From: Epiperipatus broadwayi
Taxonomy: Eukaryota > Onychophora > Udeonychophora > Euonychophora > Peripatidae
Assembly (NCBI GenBank): GCA_028023455.1
Contig: JAQFVV010006705.1
Coordinates: 374,001-438,000 of the forward strand
Reading direction: 5' to 3'
Length of the DNA stretch: 64,000 bases
Part shown: in pieces, positions 1-10,993 of the stretch
How positions within the stretch are numbered: the stretch's first letter is position 1
How the letters are laid out: every line of letters starts with the position of its first letter
The notes under the pieces: generated by a model
Seen by the model: the letters and a program-made list of their open reading frames with translations, nothing else
What the model was told of the DNA's origin: nothing
The model's database searches: none
Translations under genes and position numbers: made by a program

Positions 1-510
1 GTAATTTCGAAATTATTTGTTTAAAATATTTAAATATATATATTAAATGTCTAAACACATAAAATAACAGTTTTATTTTAATTGACTTTAGAGCTTCATT
101 CGTTAATGCATTGGAAATTTTACTTCTCCGGCATTTCTAGAAAATGATTGTCACCACACAATTGTTTAATGTAATATTTTTAATATCCTTTGTTAAATAT
201 TTATATCAGTCATATTTTGGTATAAACGCAATTCATAAATTTCAACTTTTGAATTATGATATAAACAAATGTATTAACTTAATGTTAAGCAATCGGTAAT
301 TTTTTTAAAAACTAATACACTAACTGTATGTGCGTAAATATAGTTTATATAATTCTTTTATATTTTTAACTGCTGATATATGTTTTTTAAAATTCATTAA
401 TCTCCACACATGTATGTGTGTTTAATAAATTTAGCTGGTTTTTTACATCAAAGTGTAAGCATAAATGTAGCAGATTAGTTGAATTATTTTCTGACTAGAA
501 GGACTATGGT
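1..510. other. AT-rich non-coding stretch
   Basis: Nothing recognisable: low-complexity AT sequence with a short acacatgtatgtgtg palindrome near 405. No reading frame worth calling on either strand. Confidence 0.6.
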
Positions 511-720
511 CACCATCATCATCATCATCAACCATTATCAATCCACTGCAGGATGAAGGTCTCTCCAAGTTTAATCCATCTTCTCCGATCTTTAGCTTCT
601 CTTCTCCACATCACCACTGCATACTTTCTTATTTCATCCATCCATCTCACATGTGGTCTCTTTCTGGGTCTTTTACAATTTCTTGGAATCCAGATTAAGA
701 TTTCAATTGTCCATCTGTAT
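511..720 (-). mobile_element. RTE retrotransposon 3' fragment
   Basis: This is the minus-strand 3' end of the RTE element found at 24957-26990. It starts with an (ATC)n run at 513-531, the complement of the RTE (GAT)n tail. It then matches the end of the RTE ORF, encoding in reverse a tail with residues WIPRNCKRPRKRPHVRWMDE, until similarity stops at about 716. It is 5'-truncated, as expected for target-primed reverse transcription. No clear target-site duplication was found. Confidence 0.9.
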
Positions 721-998
721 TAAAATATGTTGAATGATTAGAGAGCTTGTCTATGCATAAAAGCTATAATCAGACATAGATGCTAAAGTCTTAGAATTAT
801 AAAGAGATCTTTTAAATCTATAAAAGAAGTTATAAAAGTAACATTAACATTTCACATGATCACCACTTTACATGCTTACACAAGCTGTTAATAACAGGAA
901 CAAACTTTCAATACAATAGTGCCACTGATTGCAAGTTTTAATAGTCAATGAATACCTGAAGGGTTTGCATCATATGAAATCCCTAATGAGTGCCTACT

Positions 999-1059
999 CA
1001 TCCATTATCTCCAGACCAGTTTCTGACTTCTGGCTTTCATCAGTGAAGAGTCTTGGATT
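999..1059 (-). ncRNA. Hammerhead-like motif, family A1 left arm
   Basis: Read on the minus strand: stem I half ATCCAAGACTCTTCA, then CTGATGA, a 13-nt stem II region, GAAA, CTGGTC, then TGGAGATAATGGAT. Stem I pairs CTCTTCA with TGGAGA (with one G-T wobble) and ATCCA with TGGAT around an internal loop. Stem II is weak, with a mismatched first pair. All conserved core nucleotides are present, but activity is doubtful because of stem II. Confidence 0.5.
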
Positions 1060-1224
1060 TGACAGCACTGCACCTAAATCTTAATATTCTATGCACACCA
1101 CCATCAGTCACCTTTTACCTATTTTGTTAAGTTTAGATCTAGGAACCAAATATGAAAACATAATTTATGTTTTCAATCCAAGCTCATTTGCATTACATTC
1201 TAAGATATAGCACAGTGCTCTCAA

Positions 1225-1283
1225 ATCCACAGCTCCTCACTGATGAAAGACACAAGCTAGAATCTAGTCTGGGGATATTGAAT
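1225..1283 (+). ncRNA. Hammerhead-like motif, family A1 right arm
   Basis: ATCC..., CTCCTCA, CTGATGA (1240-1246), a stem II region with AGACACAAGCT, GAAT in place of GAAA, then CTAGTC and TGGGGATATTG. Stem I forms by CCTCA with TGGGG (one wobble). The GAAA to GAAT change disrupts pair 15.1-16.1, so this copy is probably inactive. Confidence 0.5.
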
Positions 1284-1534
1284 GAATATGTTTCTAGATA
1301 AGTATTTCATGCACAAGCCTTTCTGCATCCATTGATTATGAAAGCTTGCACTAGGTGGCATTACTGTATGGAGAGTTTGCTACTGTTATTAATGACCTGT
1401 GAAAGCAAATGAAATGGTGATCATGTGATGTTTTAGTGGTTTTATACCTAGCCTAATGGTAGAATAATGGACTGTCATTTTGAAAAATCAGACACCAAAA
1501 TGTATAGATGCTGAATTGGTTTCAGATTGATATG

Positions 1535-1835
1535 ACTATACAAGCAAATGAGCTTCAGTTGAAAATATTATTGTATTTTCATGTCAGGTTCCTAGCTTTA
1601 TAGTCAACTAAATAGGTAAAATGTTACTGCCGGAGAGTCTAGGTGTAGTGCTCTCAAATCCAAGGCTTATCACTTGATGAAAGCCACAAACTAGAAACTA
1701 GTCTTTATTGGATGAGCAGGTGCTAAATAGGGGATTTTATGCACAAACCTTCCTGCATCCATTAATTGTGGAGATTTGCTCTTGGTGGCACTACTGCATG
1801 AAGAGTTTGCTATTGTTATTAACATTAATAATTGG
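1535..1835 (+). mobile_element. Family A element, right-arm half (copy 2)
   Basis: Contains the family A centre (caaatgagcttcagttgaaa, 1545 onward), the ctctcaaatccaagg block and the distal catccattaattgtggagat block, ending at gctattgttatt. The left arm is missing. It embeds a hammerhead-like motif at 1656-1712 whose core reads CTTGATGA (one inserted T) before GAAACTAGTC, and whose stem I is shortened after the cleavage position. Confidence 0.7.
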
Positions 1836-1859
1836 TAGAGAGCAATACTTTTTATAATA

Positions 1860-2100
1860 TACTAGACTGTGCCAGGTGCAAGGCATACACTTCACTGGTT
1901 GGAACATGGTAGAGTGGCACAAGTATGCAGAGGATATATTATCACTATTTTTTTATAATTTTACACTCAGGAAGTGCAAACCCATGGAATATGCCTGAGT
2001 GGATACTAGATGTTTTCCAGTGATTATTCAGACTTACAACAGATGGTGCTAGAGTAGTGTAATGGAAACTGCTTTTGGAAACATGAGTAAAGTGGCCATA
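1860..2100. repeat. Diverged family A-like arm
   Basis: The stretch from about 1965 to 2095 (catggaatatgcctgagtgg, agatggtgctagagtagtgt) resembles a diverged family A arm, also seen near 12150-12300. 1860-1960 is non-coding and unrecognised. Confidence 0.4.
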
Positions 2101-3545
2101 TCATCTACAAATCTTATACATTTTATTATTCTGCCTTCAACATTTGCTCCTCCACAGTATAAATATTTATTTAACATGTTTTTAACTAAATATTAAAAAG
2201 CACAGGTGAATCTGCATCCTTGTATAACTCCTCTTTTTTTATTCACTTCATCAGTATCATTATTTTCCTGTCTAACTTAATCTTTGCTTAGTATATATAT
2301 TCCAAATCAATCATCTTTTTTGTCAAATACTCCATTTTTTTAAGATGATCATAAGTTTATTCCAGATTACTCTGTAAAATGTATTATTTATGTGTGTATA
2401 TATATTTCCATGTAAACAGAGATAACTTTTGCAGTTTGATGTTGCCAATAACATTCTGCAGCAAAGTGTACAGGAAACAGAGAATGGTTTATTATTCAGG
2501 AGTTCATAAAATGTCCAAGGACGAGAAGTGGCAGAGGTGGGCTGTAATCATAGATCTTGGACTCTTATTTTATCACTGCATCAAAGCATGCTGGGAACTC
2601 AGAAAGACTATATTCAGAGGGTCATAAGAAATTCAAGCATCACAGAAGTGACGGAGCTAGATTGCAATCCATAGTCTTTACGGACCAAGATTTGTCATTT
2701 TATAACTGAACCAAACCAGGGAGAGCTGAATTAAGATTGATACTACTATAAGAATAAAGATCTCTCTTTTGGTCGTAGAATTCTGGCATGGAAATTTGAA
2801 TGAAGTAAGCAAGAAAGTAAAAAATATTATAATGACATTCATTATAATCTTCATTTCATGAGTAAGCTTTTTTGTAACCTTCACATGTAACAGCAATTGC
2901 AAGGAAAACACAGTTCATTTTATTATTGATCTGATCTTGTGATAAACAAGGGAAGGAACAGCACAGTTTGTATCACAACTTGCCTCATACAATTCATAAA
3001 TCAGGAAAAGATCTGAATATTTTGAGATTATGAGTCAGTTGTCTTAGCCACCATCATATTTTTTTATATGACAGATAAATGCTTAAGCTTTTGGTTTTAA
3101 ATGTAGAAGTCATGCTAACTCAAGGTTTTTCATTTCTACTTTAAGATTTTGGTAAAGACCACCAACTGAAAATATTGATATATTTTTAATTTGTATTAAT
3201 TTTATGTAAGTCGTGCATGGACAACTGTTTTTATGTTTAATAATATATACATATATAGTATTGCTTAAAAAGTCAAGTGATTTTGAGAACCCTAATGACA
3301 GATTACTGCAATTGATCATTCAATTTAGTTATACTGAACTGCTTTTTTAGTATACCTTTATTTAACTTAATGTTTTTTTGCCTATCTGTTTGAGAAATCT
3401 TTAACTTTTATCCACTTTCTAATTTCCAATCTAATTGAAACTTTATATACATAGGTATTCCCAATGAAAACACTTTTTTAAAAAAGTTTGCAAACAATTT
3501 TAGCAAAAAAAAATATAGCAAAAAATTAATTTTTAAATGTTATAT
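2100..3545. other. Non-coding stretch with a small shared repeat
   Basis: Mostly featureless AT-rich DNA. A short motif at about 2490-2550 (caggagttcataaaatg, gaagtggcagaggtgg) recurs at 23168-23212, so it is an unclassified interspersed repeat. The 60-80 codon open frames here show no recognisable domain and are probably chance. Confidence 0.5.
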
Positions 3546-3771
3546 GGATGTGATGTGATGATGTGATGTGATGTATTATGGCTTCTCCTTAAATGAAGTC
3601 AAGATTAACTCAGCAAATATGCCCAGATAATCCTGTTAACCACTTTATTTTACATTCCCCACTCTAAATTTACCCTTAATCTGCTCTATCCCATTTCCAC
3701 AACATAATCTTTGTCAACTATATAACCTTTATATCTAAATCCCCCTTATCTTTTCTCAATATTTGTATGGT
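3546..3771 (-). mobile_element. LINE family C, 3' fragment (copy 1)
   Basis: Minus-strand 3' end of a non-LTR retrotransposon, starting with the pentamer tail (gtgatgtgat, 3546-3572). It then carries the 3' UTR seen in all family C copies (gcttctccttaaatgaagtc, ccccttatcttttc). The 5' truncation abuts a family A-type sequence (gtatggtactgccatctagtgg). Confidence 0.75.
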
Positions 3772-3789
3772 ACTGCCATCTAGTGGTTA

Positions 3790-4970
3790 TCTAAACTTTT
3801 TTCATTTCTAATTTCTGAAACTATACAAAATAATTAAATAGAAAATATACATAAAAAAAAATTTAAATGCTTTTATTCCCATATATCCACTAAAAAGTAA
3901 AAAAATAATTTTTCTTCAACTTCCACAAATAAAAGCATGGCACAATTAAGTTTAGAAATTGTACCAATGCCAATCTATTTGTCAGATTATTCTAAACTAA
4001 TCCCTGCTTTTCAGTGACAAAGCCAAAAAAAACATAGTTGCAAATGATTTGATGAATAATTGTCATTGATACAATTTTTAAATATGACAGCCATTTTTTT
4101 TGTAAAAGCTGAAGAAAACTTAGTCTTTACTTTTTAGTACATTTTAAAACTTATTTGTTTATTTATGTGAATAAAAGCATTTTTTTAAAAAAGTTTATAT
4201 ATTTTTTATTTTTACATCACTTAACTAAGAATAAAACAGAGTAATATAGCTTTAAGTTTACAAGTTTAACAGTTTGTTAAACTGCACTAAGACTAAATAC
4301 AGTTTATAAATTAATTTTTTTTATTAATTTGACTGCTTGCCATGGCACTGGTGGTGCTTCAGTCACTTTAACTATCTTTAGTGTACATTTGTCAGTTTTA
4401 TGCTCATTTAATGTCAAAAACTGAAACTAAAATATATACTGATTCGTTGTGTTAAATATTTTCAGGATATTTACTATTCCATACAGAAACACCATACAAA
4501 GAAGCTGAAACCCCACTATTTGATTTTGTTTTGTTCTCAGACTTGAGAGCACTTATAAGAGCTGTTGAGAATATTCATGCTTTTATTTAGATTTGAAAAA
4601 TGAAACATTTAATTTCCATACCTTGGTTATATGCTTAATATTAATTTTGCAAAATATTTGTGAAATGTTTATTTTTTGGCAAAAATATTTGATACTTACT
4701 ACTTATTCTGTCTCCCAAGTTTGGCAGCCATTTTGTTAAATTATACATTTTCATGGGCCTACAAAATGGCTGACAAGAAATAGTCATATCGTAATATTTA
4801 CCTTTCTTTTTTTCTGTTGTTATCATTATAAAAATAAAAAAACATTACACAAAGTGTGACAATTAATTGTAATTAAAATAAATTTAATGAATTAATCTGC
4901 AGTAAACCTTATGTATAGTGGCTATAATTAATTTGTGAATGTTAGAAAGTAATTATAAAGTAAAATATCA
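3790..4970. other. AT-rich non-coding stretch
   Basis: No gene, RNA or repeat that I can support. Runs of A or T and short direct repeats only. The 61-codon minus-strand frame at 4641-4826 has no recognisable similarity. Confidence 0.55.
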
Positions 4971-4974
4971 TATC

Positions 4975-5545
4975 TGTATTTTTATATTGGACTATTTCCA
5001 TCATCTAATATGTGTGTTGAATGTCTTTAGAAAAGTTTAATTTTTAGTTAAATATTCCAAATGCATTCAACTGTTAGTAATATCACAGCAAACAGGTTAG
5101 TATATGCACTAACTGTTAGTAATATCACAGCAAACAGGTTAGTATATGCACAACGTTTCGAGAGGTATTTTTCTCCCCTTTTCTTCAGGTGTTGCTGGCC
5201 TGACCAGTGACAGTACTAGCATGGGATTCGAACCTGGGTCCTTAGATTCTTGATTATTGAAATTTAAGGTAACGCTCTAACCAACTGAGCCATCCTGCCA
5301 AAGGCAACAGTATGTAGTAATTTCATATACTTATCTATGAGGTTCCTCCTGATTTCTCCACTTTTTTTCTCAGAGCAAAGTTGATTAGTGATTTCCATAC
5401 ATTATGTATAGTCACACTAGGTTGGCTTATGGGATTTTTTGCCATTGTCATGTGAGCAGCTTCTTTAAATTTTCTTCTTTGTACCTTTTTTTCTTCTATC
5501 CAATATTTTTGTATTTTTCATAATTTAATTCTTATACAATCTCCT
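4975..5545 (-). mobile_element. PLE 3' end with tRNA-like tail (copy 1)
   Basis: Minus-strand copy of the PLE family whose fullest member is at 27190-29240. In element order it has a remnant of the GIY-YIG ORF C-terminus (5545-5310, residues like NPISQPS and KSLINFALRKKSGEIRRNL), then a tRNA-like block (5303-5215), then the conserved 3' tail. The tRNA-like block has a box A-like TGGCTCAGTTGG and a box B-like GGTTCGAATCC. A 46-bp stretch of the tail is tandemly duplicated at 5065-5150. Confidence 0.75.
5143..5196 (-). ncRNA. Hammerhead-like motif in PLE tail
   Basis: Minus strand: CTGAAGA, then a 5-bp purine/pyrimidine stem (AAAGG-type with CCTCT), one extra C, GAAACGTT and GTGCATATAC. The hammerhead core is CUGANGA plus GAAA, and the self-complementary ACGT could be a two-pair stem III. 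One unpaired nucleotide beside stem II and a weak stem I make this a variant or relic. Confidence 0.35.
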
Positions 5546-5549
5546 TATT

Positions 5550-6190
5550 TTTTTCTTTATCGTAATAAACAATTCATGGAAATATTTAATTCAACATATA
5601 TATATATAATATTTTTAATTATGGGCTTATCACAAATAATTTTTTCATATATTTTAAGATTTTTTTTATAATTTTATTTTGTATATTGATTTTTTTCTCT
5701 CCAAATGCATGATCTTTATTTCATAAGATGAATGTTTATATTATTTTTATATTGAAAGATTCTAAAATAGTAGGTTTTTGATATATATATATTACATAGT
5801 CAATTGATAAATTTTATTATAAATATTTCATATAGGTAATGCTTTAGGATTTCTATTTTAATTTTATATGTTAAAATATTTTAGGTTTGTAAAACATTTT
5901 CATTTAAGTTTTATATTCATATAACAATGTGCAAGTAAATGGTAAACACATCACAACAATTAAAGATATGTAGGTTTTTTTTATTTATTTGCATGTAAAT
6001 TATGCTTTTCCAAATGCAGTGGATTGGGCTATTTACATAAGTCACATAAAGTGGTAAACAAAAAATGAGTGCATTGATTATAAGATTTCTTTTTAGATAT
6101 TAAGACAATTTTAACAGTAACATTCAATTCATAATTTTGAGAAAATTATAATTTAAAGTTATTAGCATGTCACACATATTTTAGCATTAA
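5550..6190. other. AT-rich non-coding stretch
   Basis: AT runs and a short (TA)n at 5594-5607. Nothing supported. Confidence 0.55.
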
Positions 6191-6194
6191 AACA

Positions 6195-6705
6195 TCATAA
6201 CATTGACATTTTCTATGCATACCCAAGCTGTTAAAACAGTAATGCGATGTGATGTGATGTAATGCAGCTTCTCCTTAAACGAAGTCAAGAATCTCTCAGC
6301 AATTATGCCCAGAGAAACTTGTTAGCTACTTTATTTTACATTCCCCAGTCTAAGTTTTCCCATATTCTGCTCCATCCCATTTCCACAACATAATCTTTGT
6401 CAACACTATAGCCTTTATATCTAAATCCCCCTTATCTTTTCCCAAACCCAGCATAAAAACCAATAATCCACTTTCTATATAATCACTTATTTCATATTTA
6501 TTCTTCCATAACTTCATTATATGTGCCCTTTCTGTTTTCAAGCATTTACATTCAATTAACAGATGCCTAATATTTTCTATTCCTTCCTTACATAATTTAC
6601 AGACTAAATCACCCAGACAGTAGTGTCACCTAGTGCAGCCATTACTTATTAAGGCTTGTATTAGATGGCACTACTGTCTGCCGAATTTTCTACTGTTAAT
6701 ACATA
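6195..6705. mobile_element. Family A fragment interrupted by LINE-C
   Basis: Family A terminal sequence (tatgcatacccaagctgtta, 6212 on) stops at aacagta. It resumes at cagacagtagtgtcacctag (about 6614) and continues to 6705. The interval holds a LINE-C fragment, so the LINE appears to have landed inside this A copy, with loss of about 13 bp of A sequence. Confidence 0.6.
6241..6608 (-). pseudogene. LINE family C ORF end and 3' UTR (copy 2)
   Basis: Minus strand. It encodes the C-terminal part of a LINE ORF2 protein. A stop-free stretch (6541-6350) reads through IMKLWKNKYE and LVFMLGLGKDKGDLDIKA, corresponding to the end of the ORF in copies 4, 6 and 7. Upstream is a remnant of the C...H...C zinc-knuckle region. 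The 3' UTR and the pentamer tail (gcgatgtgatgtgatg) close the element at 6241. It is 5'-truncated. Confidence 0.75.
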
Positions 6706-6719
6706 TTTTATTTACATTT

Positions 6720-7500
6720 TGGCTTTACTGACTGTGTTCATCATTTTTCATGTTTTCAGTATATATTTAATATATACCATGACAGTGATTTTTTGCCAGT
6801 CTTGCATTTCTTAAGATCAGTTTTTTATTTGTAAATAAATATGGTCTCAGGGATTGTTCAATGCATGGATTCAACTCCAATCTAAGTGAATATAAATTCA
6901 TTGTTACACATGTCCCTTTGTCCCTAATTTTGATTAGATGTCCCAGTGTCCCCAAAATGTCTTTTCATTTTGTTGTATGTCCCAATTTTCAAATACTTAT
7001 AATTATTATTTGTCTTACATAAGTAATTCATTGCAAAAATAATAGTTTCTGGGCCCTCTCTGTCTATTTCAGTTTCTGAAGTAATATTATACAAACTTCA
7101 GTCAAATTTAACACCAAAACAAAGATTGCTATCATATTACATGAACAGCATCCAACCTCACCTTGGAGCATATGCAGTTGGATTTTTGTAGGTTAAAATT
7201 TGAACTGCGCTTGTACCTGCTTTGAGTGACAATGTAGTTTTTACTAGTTCTTTGTTGATATTAATTTTCTATAGTGATAAAATTAATAGGAGTATTAATA
7301 ACCCTAAACAGTAGACAACATGCCAAAGAGGTAGTATACTTGCAACAATGAATATACACAGGAATGGAATTTTATAAAAGAGGGGTGCAACACCATAAAA
7401 ATGATTGGTCATTATGTCCCGATTTTTGATGGAATCAGTCTGGTCATCCTAATTAAGACCTAATTTTTATGTAGTAAAATGATAGTGTACTTATATTGAC
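6720..7500. other. Non-coding stretch
   Basis: No recognised element. The 62-codon minus frame at 6767-6955 has no domain I can identify. Confidence 0.5.
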
Positions 7501-7890
7501 AGATATGCAGTAAAAACAGGCAAAACTCACTATATATATTGTCACACGCAGCAAGCTAGAGTAATCAACAGATGCCAGAAGGCTTGTGCATAAAATCCCC
7601 ATCTAATGCCTACTCATCCAATATCACCAGACTAGTTTCTGGTTTATGGCCTTTATCAGTGAGGAGCCCTGGATCTGAGAGCACTGCACCTAGATATGAG
7701 GATCTCTAGTCTGGGATATTGGATGAGTAGGCATTAGATGGGGATTTTTATTCACAAGCCTTCTGGCATCCATTGATTACTCTAGCTTGCTGTGTGTGGC
7801 AATATATATATATAGTGAGTTTTGCCTGTTTTAACAACAGTTATACACAAGCATAAGAGTTGGTGGTCATGTGATGAGATATGCAGTAAA
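7501..7890. mobile_element. Family A palindrome with 14-bp target duplication
   Basis: A 362-bp near-perfect palindrome (7515-7876) lies between identical 14-bp direct repeats agatatgcagtaaa at 7501-7514 and 7877-7890. This defines the element ends and a target-site duplication. Its arms share aggcaaaactcactatatat, agtaatcaacagatgcc and actcatccaatatc. The left arm keeps the hammerhead-like block (7617-7674, minus). The right arm has lost it and resumes at ctagtctgggatattggatg. Confidence 0.85.
7617..7674 (-). ncRNA. Hammerhead-like motif, family A3
   Basis: Minus strand: GATCCAGGGCTCCTCA, CTGATAA (consensus G8 changed to A), a stem II region, GAAACTAGTC, TGGTGATATTGGAT. Stem III is the self-complementary ACTAGT. 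The outer part of stem I (ATCCA with TGGAT) is intact. The core substitution predicts loss of cleavage. Confidence 0.5.
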
Positions 7891-7894
7891 TAAT

Positions 7895-9128
7895 AATTAA
7901 TCAATAAAAAATGCACCAATGAATTTAGCCCAGTAAAAGTCACGTGTCTGGTGGGAATTTTGAAGCAGATTGCTTTTATTAGTTGCCATATAAATTTTGG
8001 TTATAATAAAATAAACTCAGTTTTAAAACAAATAAATGCTTTCGTAGATAAATCACTTAGATATTTAATACTTAATCAACTTTCTAAAAGGGGTTTTATT
8101 GTGGACTTTTATATTCTTTTTTTGGAAGGGGGGGGGGGCGGATGGGACCTGACGCTAAATACGAAGAGTTAAATTTAAGCAAGGTATTGAAATTTTCAAG
8201 ATACGATTGTTTCTGTTGAAGATAAAAAAAAAAAGATTTCATTGCAAAATGTAAAAAACTAAAGGAACCAAAATATTTCTGAATATGCTTGTGATATGTA
8301 GAATGATTTGCATAGATAATGAAAATCCTACTTTTAAGAGTGGTTTGAAGTCTTTTTTTTTTTAAAAATATTCTCTTACTAAAAGTGTAATAGCCGTATC
8401 CATTTGTGATTGACAGGTAGCGATTGTAAGCATTAGAATTGAATAAATTTAGCTGGTCTAGATTAAAAGTTAAACTTTTTCATTTAATTTTAAAATGAAT
8501 TTAATATTGATTGATCTTCCCATTGTTTAATCTGTTATTGATAATTTTTAAAAAAAAAATCGTAGATATATGACACGTGACTCCTAAAAATTAATTAATA
8601 AAATTTTTAAAATCGTAGATCTGTGACACGTGACTTCTAAAAATTAATTAATAAAAATATTGAAATCAATATCAAGAAAATTGTAAGATAATATCTTTTT
8701 TAAATACGGATTATTATTATTAATATTATTTTAAAACTAGAACAAATTTCTTTTTTTTTTTTAAAAAAAAAAATGGCGACCAGTGTTTTATAGAACAAAA
8801 GTTTCTTTTATTAAAATATTATGGAATAAAAAATGAAAAGAAATATTAAATGGCAAAAGTAAAAACAAAAAAAAAAGTCTCTAAAAATATAACAATATTT
8901 TTTTTAAATTTAAACTAGTAAGAAATAATAAATATATATAATATTTTTGCAATATTATTATAACTTTATAACAATTTATTTCTAAAGTATTTATTCTGAT
9001 ATTGCGGAGACACCATTTCTATAGCATTTGGTTCCAAGGCCTTCAAATGGATAATACAAATATATTGGTAGTACTGAATGGTATACAATATCCATTTTAA
9101 ATATGTATACATATATATATAAACACAG
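7895..9128. other. Non-coding stretch with duplicated E-box segment
   Basis: Mostly AT-rich. A 53-bp tandem duplication begins at 8559 and 8612 (atcgtagat, gacacgtgac, ttaattaataaaa), each copy carrying a CACGTG E-box. A further CACGTG lies at 7939. G and A homopolymers occur at 8127-8140 and 8751-8772. No gene is supported. Confidence 0.5.
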
Positions 9129-9129
9129 A

Positions 9130-9365
9130 GGATGTGATGTGAAGCACTGTGACTTCTTCGAATCTCTCACTTATTAGCCACTTTACCTTCCCTTTCCATT
9201 CCCCTCCCTAAGGTTTTCCATATCCTGCTCCATCCCATTTCTACAACATAATCTTTGTCAATCCATGGCCTTTATATCTAAATCCCCCTTATCTTTCCCC
9301 AAGCCCAGCATAAAAATCAATAACTGGCTTTCTGTATAATCACTTTCATTATATTTATTCTTCCA
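9130..9365 (-). mobile_element. LINE family C, 3' fragment (copy 3)
   Basis: Minus strand. It starts with the pentamer tail (gatgtgatgtg), then the shared 3' UTR with tttccatatcctgctccatc and the ORF end. It is truncated at about 9362, where family A copy 4 begins immediately (ggcaaaactctccatac). Confidence 0.75.
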
Positions 9366-9478
9366 CAACTTTATTAGAGGCAAAACTCTCCATACCATAG
9401 CACCACTCAGTGCAAGCCAGAGTAATCAATGAATTCAGGAAGATATATGCGTAAAATCCCTATCTAGTGCCTATTGAG

Positions 9479-9534
9479 CCAATATTCCCAGACTAGTTTC
9501 TAGCTTCTGGCTTTATCAGTGAGGAGCATTGGAT
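9479..9534 (-). ncRNA. Hammerhead-like motif, family A4 left arm
   Basis: Minus strand: ATCCAATGCTCCTCA, CTGAT-A (one core G deleted), AAGCCAGAAGCT, GAAACTAGTC, TGGGAATATTGG. Stem I pairs CCTCA with TGGGA and CCAAT with ATTGG. The core deletion makes it inactive by expectation. Confidence 0.45.
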
Positions 9535-9775
9535 CTGAGAGCATTGCACCTAGATATTAGGATAAAATGCATCCCTCCAATAGCCACCTTTTTCTTTTTA
9601 ATTAACTATAAAGCTTTGAATCCAAAATGAAAACACAATATAAGCTAATGAGCTTAGCTTGAAAACATTATTGTGTTTTCATTTTGGACTCAAAGCTTTA
9701 TAGTTAGCTAAAAAAGTAAAAGGTGACTGCTGGAGGGCTGCATTAGATCCTAAGATCTAGGTGCAGTGCTCTCAA

Positions 9776-9834
9776 ATCCAAGGGTCCTCTTGATGAAAAT
9801 CACAAGCTAGAAACTAGTCTGGGGATATTGGATG
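9776..9834 (+). ncRNA. Hammerhead-like motif, family A4 right arm
   Basis: ATCCAAGGGTCCTC, TTGATGA (C3 changed to T), AAATCACAAGCTA, GAAACTAGTC, TGGGGATATTGGAT. Stem I outer helix ATCCAA with TTGGAT is perfect. Stem III is the palindrome ACTAGT. A single core change separates it from the consensus. Confidence 0.5.
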
Positions 9835-9994
9835 AGTAGGCACTAGATAAAAATTTTATGTACAAACCTTTTTGCATCCATTGATTACTCTGGCTTGCAC
9901 TGAAAGGTACTATTGTATGGAGATTTTGCTTCTGTGAAAAACAGCTTGTGTAAGCATAAAGAATGGTGATCTTGTGATGTTTGATGGTTTATAT

Positions 9995-10990
9995 ATAAAT
10001 ATGAAATTAACACATTTTAATATAGATGCAATTAACGAAAGCAAATCAGTCTCCCCCAGGCTTTAAATAAGTAGCACTTAATATGTTAACTAAACGTTAA
10101 GAGTAGAATGGATTACCTATTCTTTAAGATTTTGATGCTTCTAAACTTATCCTTACTAACAGTGATGAAAAAAATCAGAATGAAATTAATATACCAGTCA
10201 CATGTAAACATGGCATTAATAATTAGTAAACTAAATTTTAATAATTTTCTTTAAATAATAAGATAGAAATTAATAAATGCAAACATGAAATTAGCATGGT
10301 TTAATGTATGTGTATGTAAGAGGAGTAAATTATGCTAGACTAATTTCATATTTTAAAATGCTAATATCTGCTTGATTTTAAAACAAAATTATTAAAAATT
10401 ATATTCTACTTATATCTTTTCTGATTTAATATAATAATTATTAATTCCATATTTTATCTGACTGATATATTAATTTTATTTTGATTTTTCTCCCATGTTA
10501 CCCATTAAGCTCATCCGAAGCTTAAAGAATAGGTGGATGCAACCTATTCTTGATCCTTGCCATGCATACAAAGTACTACTAATTCATAGACTGAAGAATA
10601 TTGGTTTTCTTTTCTTAATTTTATATAAATATGCAATAAAGACACTTTATATTGTCCTCATGCCTATTCCATGTTTTAAATTAAAAATAATACACAACCA
10701 TTTAGATATCATTAAAAATAATTGGATAAATAAAATACTGCACATTGATACAATAGCAATGTGAAGTTAAATCTAGAAATATTAAGCTATTGTTTCTAAT
10801 ATCTTATATATATGTGTGTGTTTTATATTTTGTTTAACATTTTTCTCAAACTTTGCTCAAGTGAATCAGCAGGTTTTGCTGCTGTGAATATGATGAATTT
10901 ATTGTTTACATGTGTCACTTAGAAGATTAGCTAAGAAGTTACTTTAATATTTCAAAGGTTTTTAAAAGTTTTTAAAAATCAAAAGCATTA
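9995..10990. other. Non-coding stretch
   Basis: An open frame of 89 codons at 10495-10764 has a hydrophobic, low-complexity translation with no recognised domain. I do not call it a gene. No repeat family was recognised. Confidence 0.45.
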
Positions 10991-10993
10991 CTT

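Larger units (their letters stand above)
853..1440. mobile_element. Family A fold-back element, copy 1
   Basis: Long imperfect palindrome. The left arm starts near tcacatgatcaccac (853) and the right arm ends with the complementary gtgatcatgtgatg (about 1421-1434). Both arms hold the block with atccattgattatg and gtggcattactgtatgga. The centre (1100-1210) has a smaller inverted pair around gaaaacataatttatgttttc. No coding capacity. Each arm holds a hammerhead-like motif oriented outward. Related copies lie at 1535, 7515 and 9370. Confidence 0.8.
9366..9990. mobile_element. Family A palindrome, copy 4
   Basis: The longest family A palindrome, about 620 bp and nearly symmetrical about 9650. 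Arms carry gcaaaactctccatac, agagtaatcaatg, ctctcaaatccaagg and the central aaaacacaatataagctaat block. Flanks are LINE-C on the left and gtgatcttgtgatgt on the right. There is no ORF. A transcript would fold into a hairpin of roughly 300 bp. Confidence 0.85.

Noticed and set aside
10495-10764. 89-codon open frame
   Set aside because: Low-complexity hydrophobic translation with no family resemblance; length is within chance expectation for AT-rich DNA.
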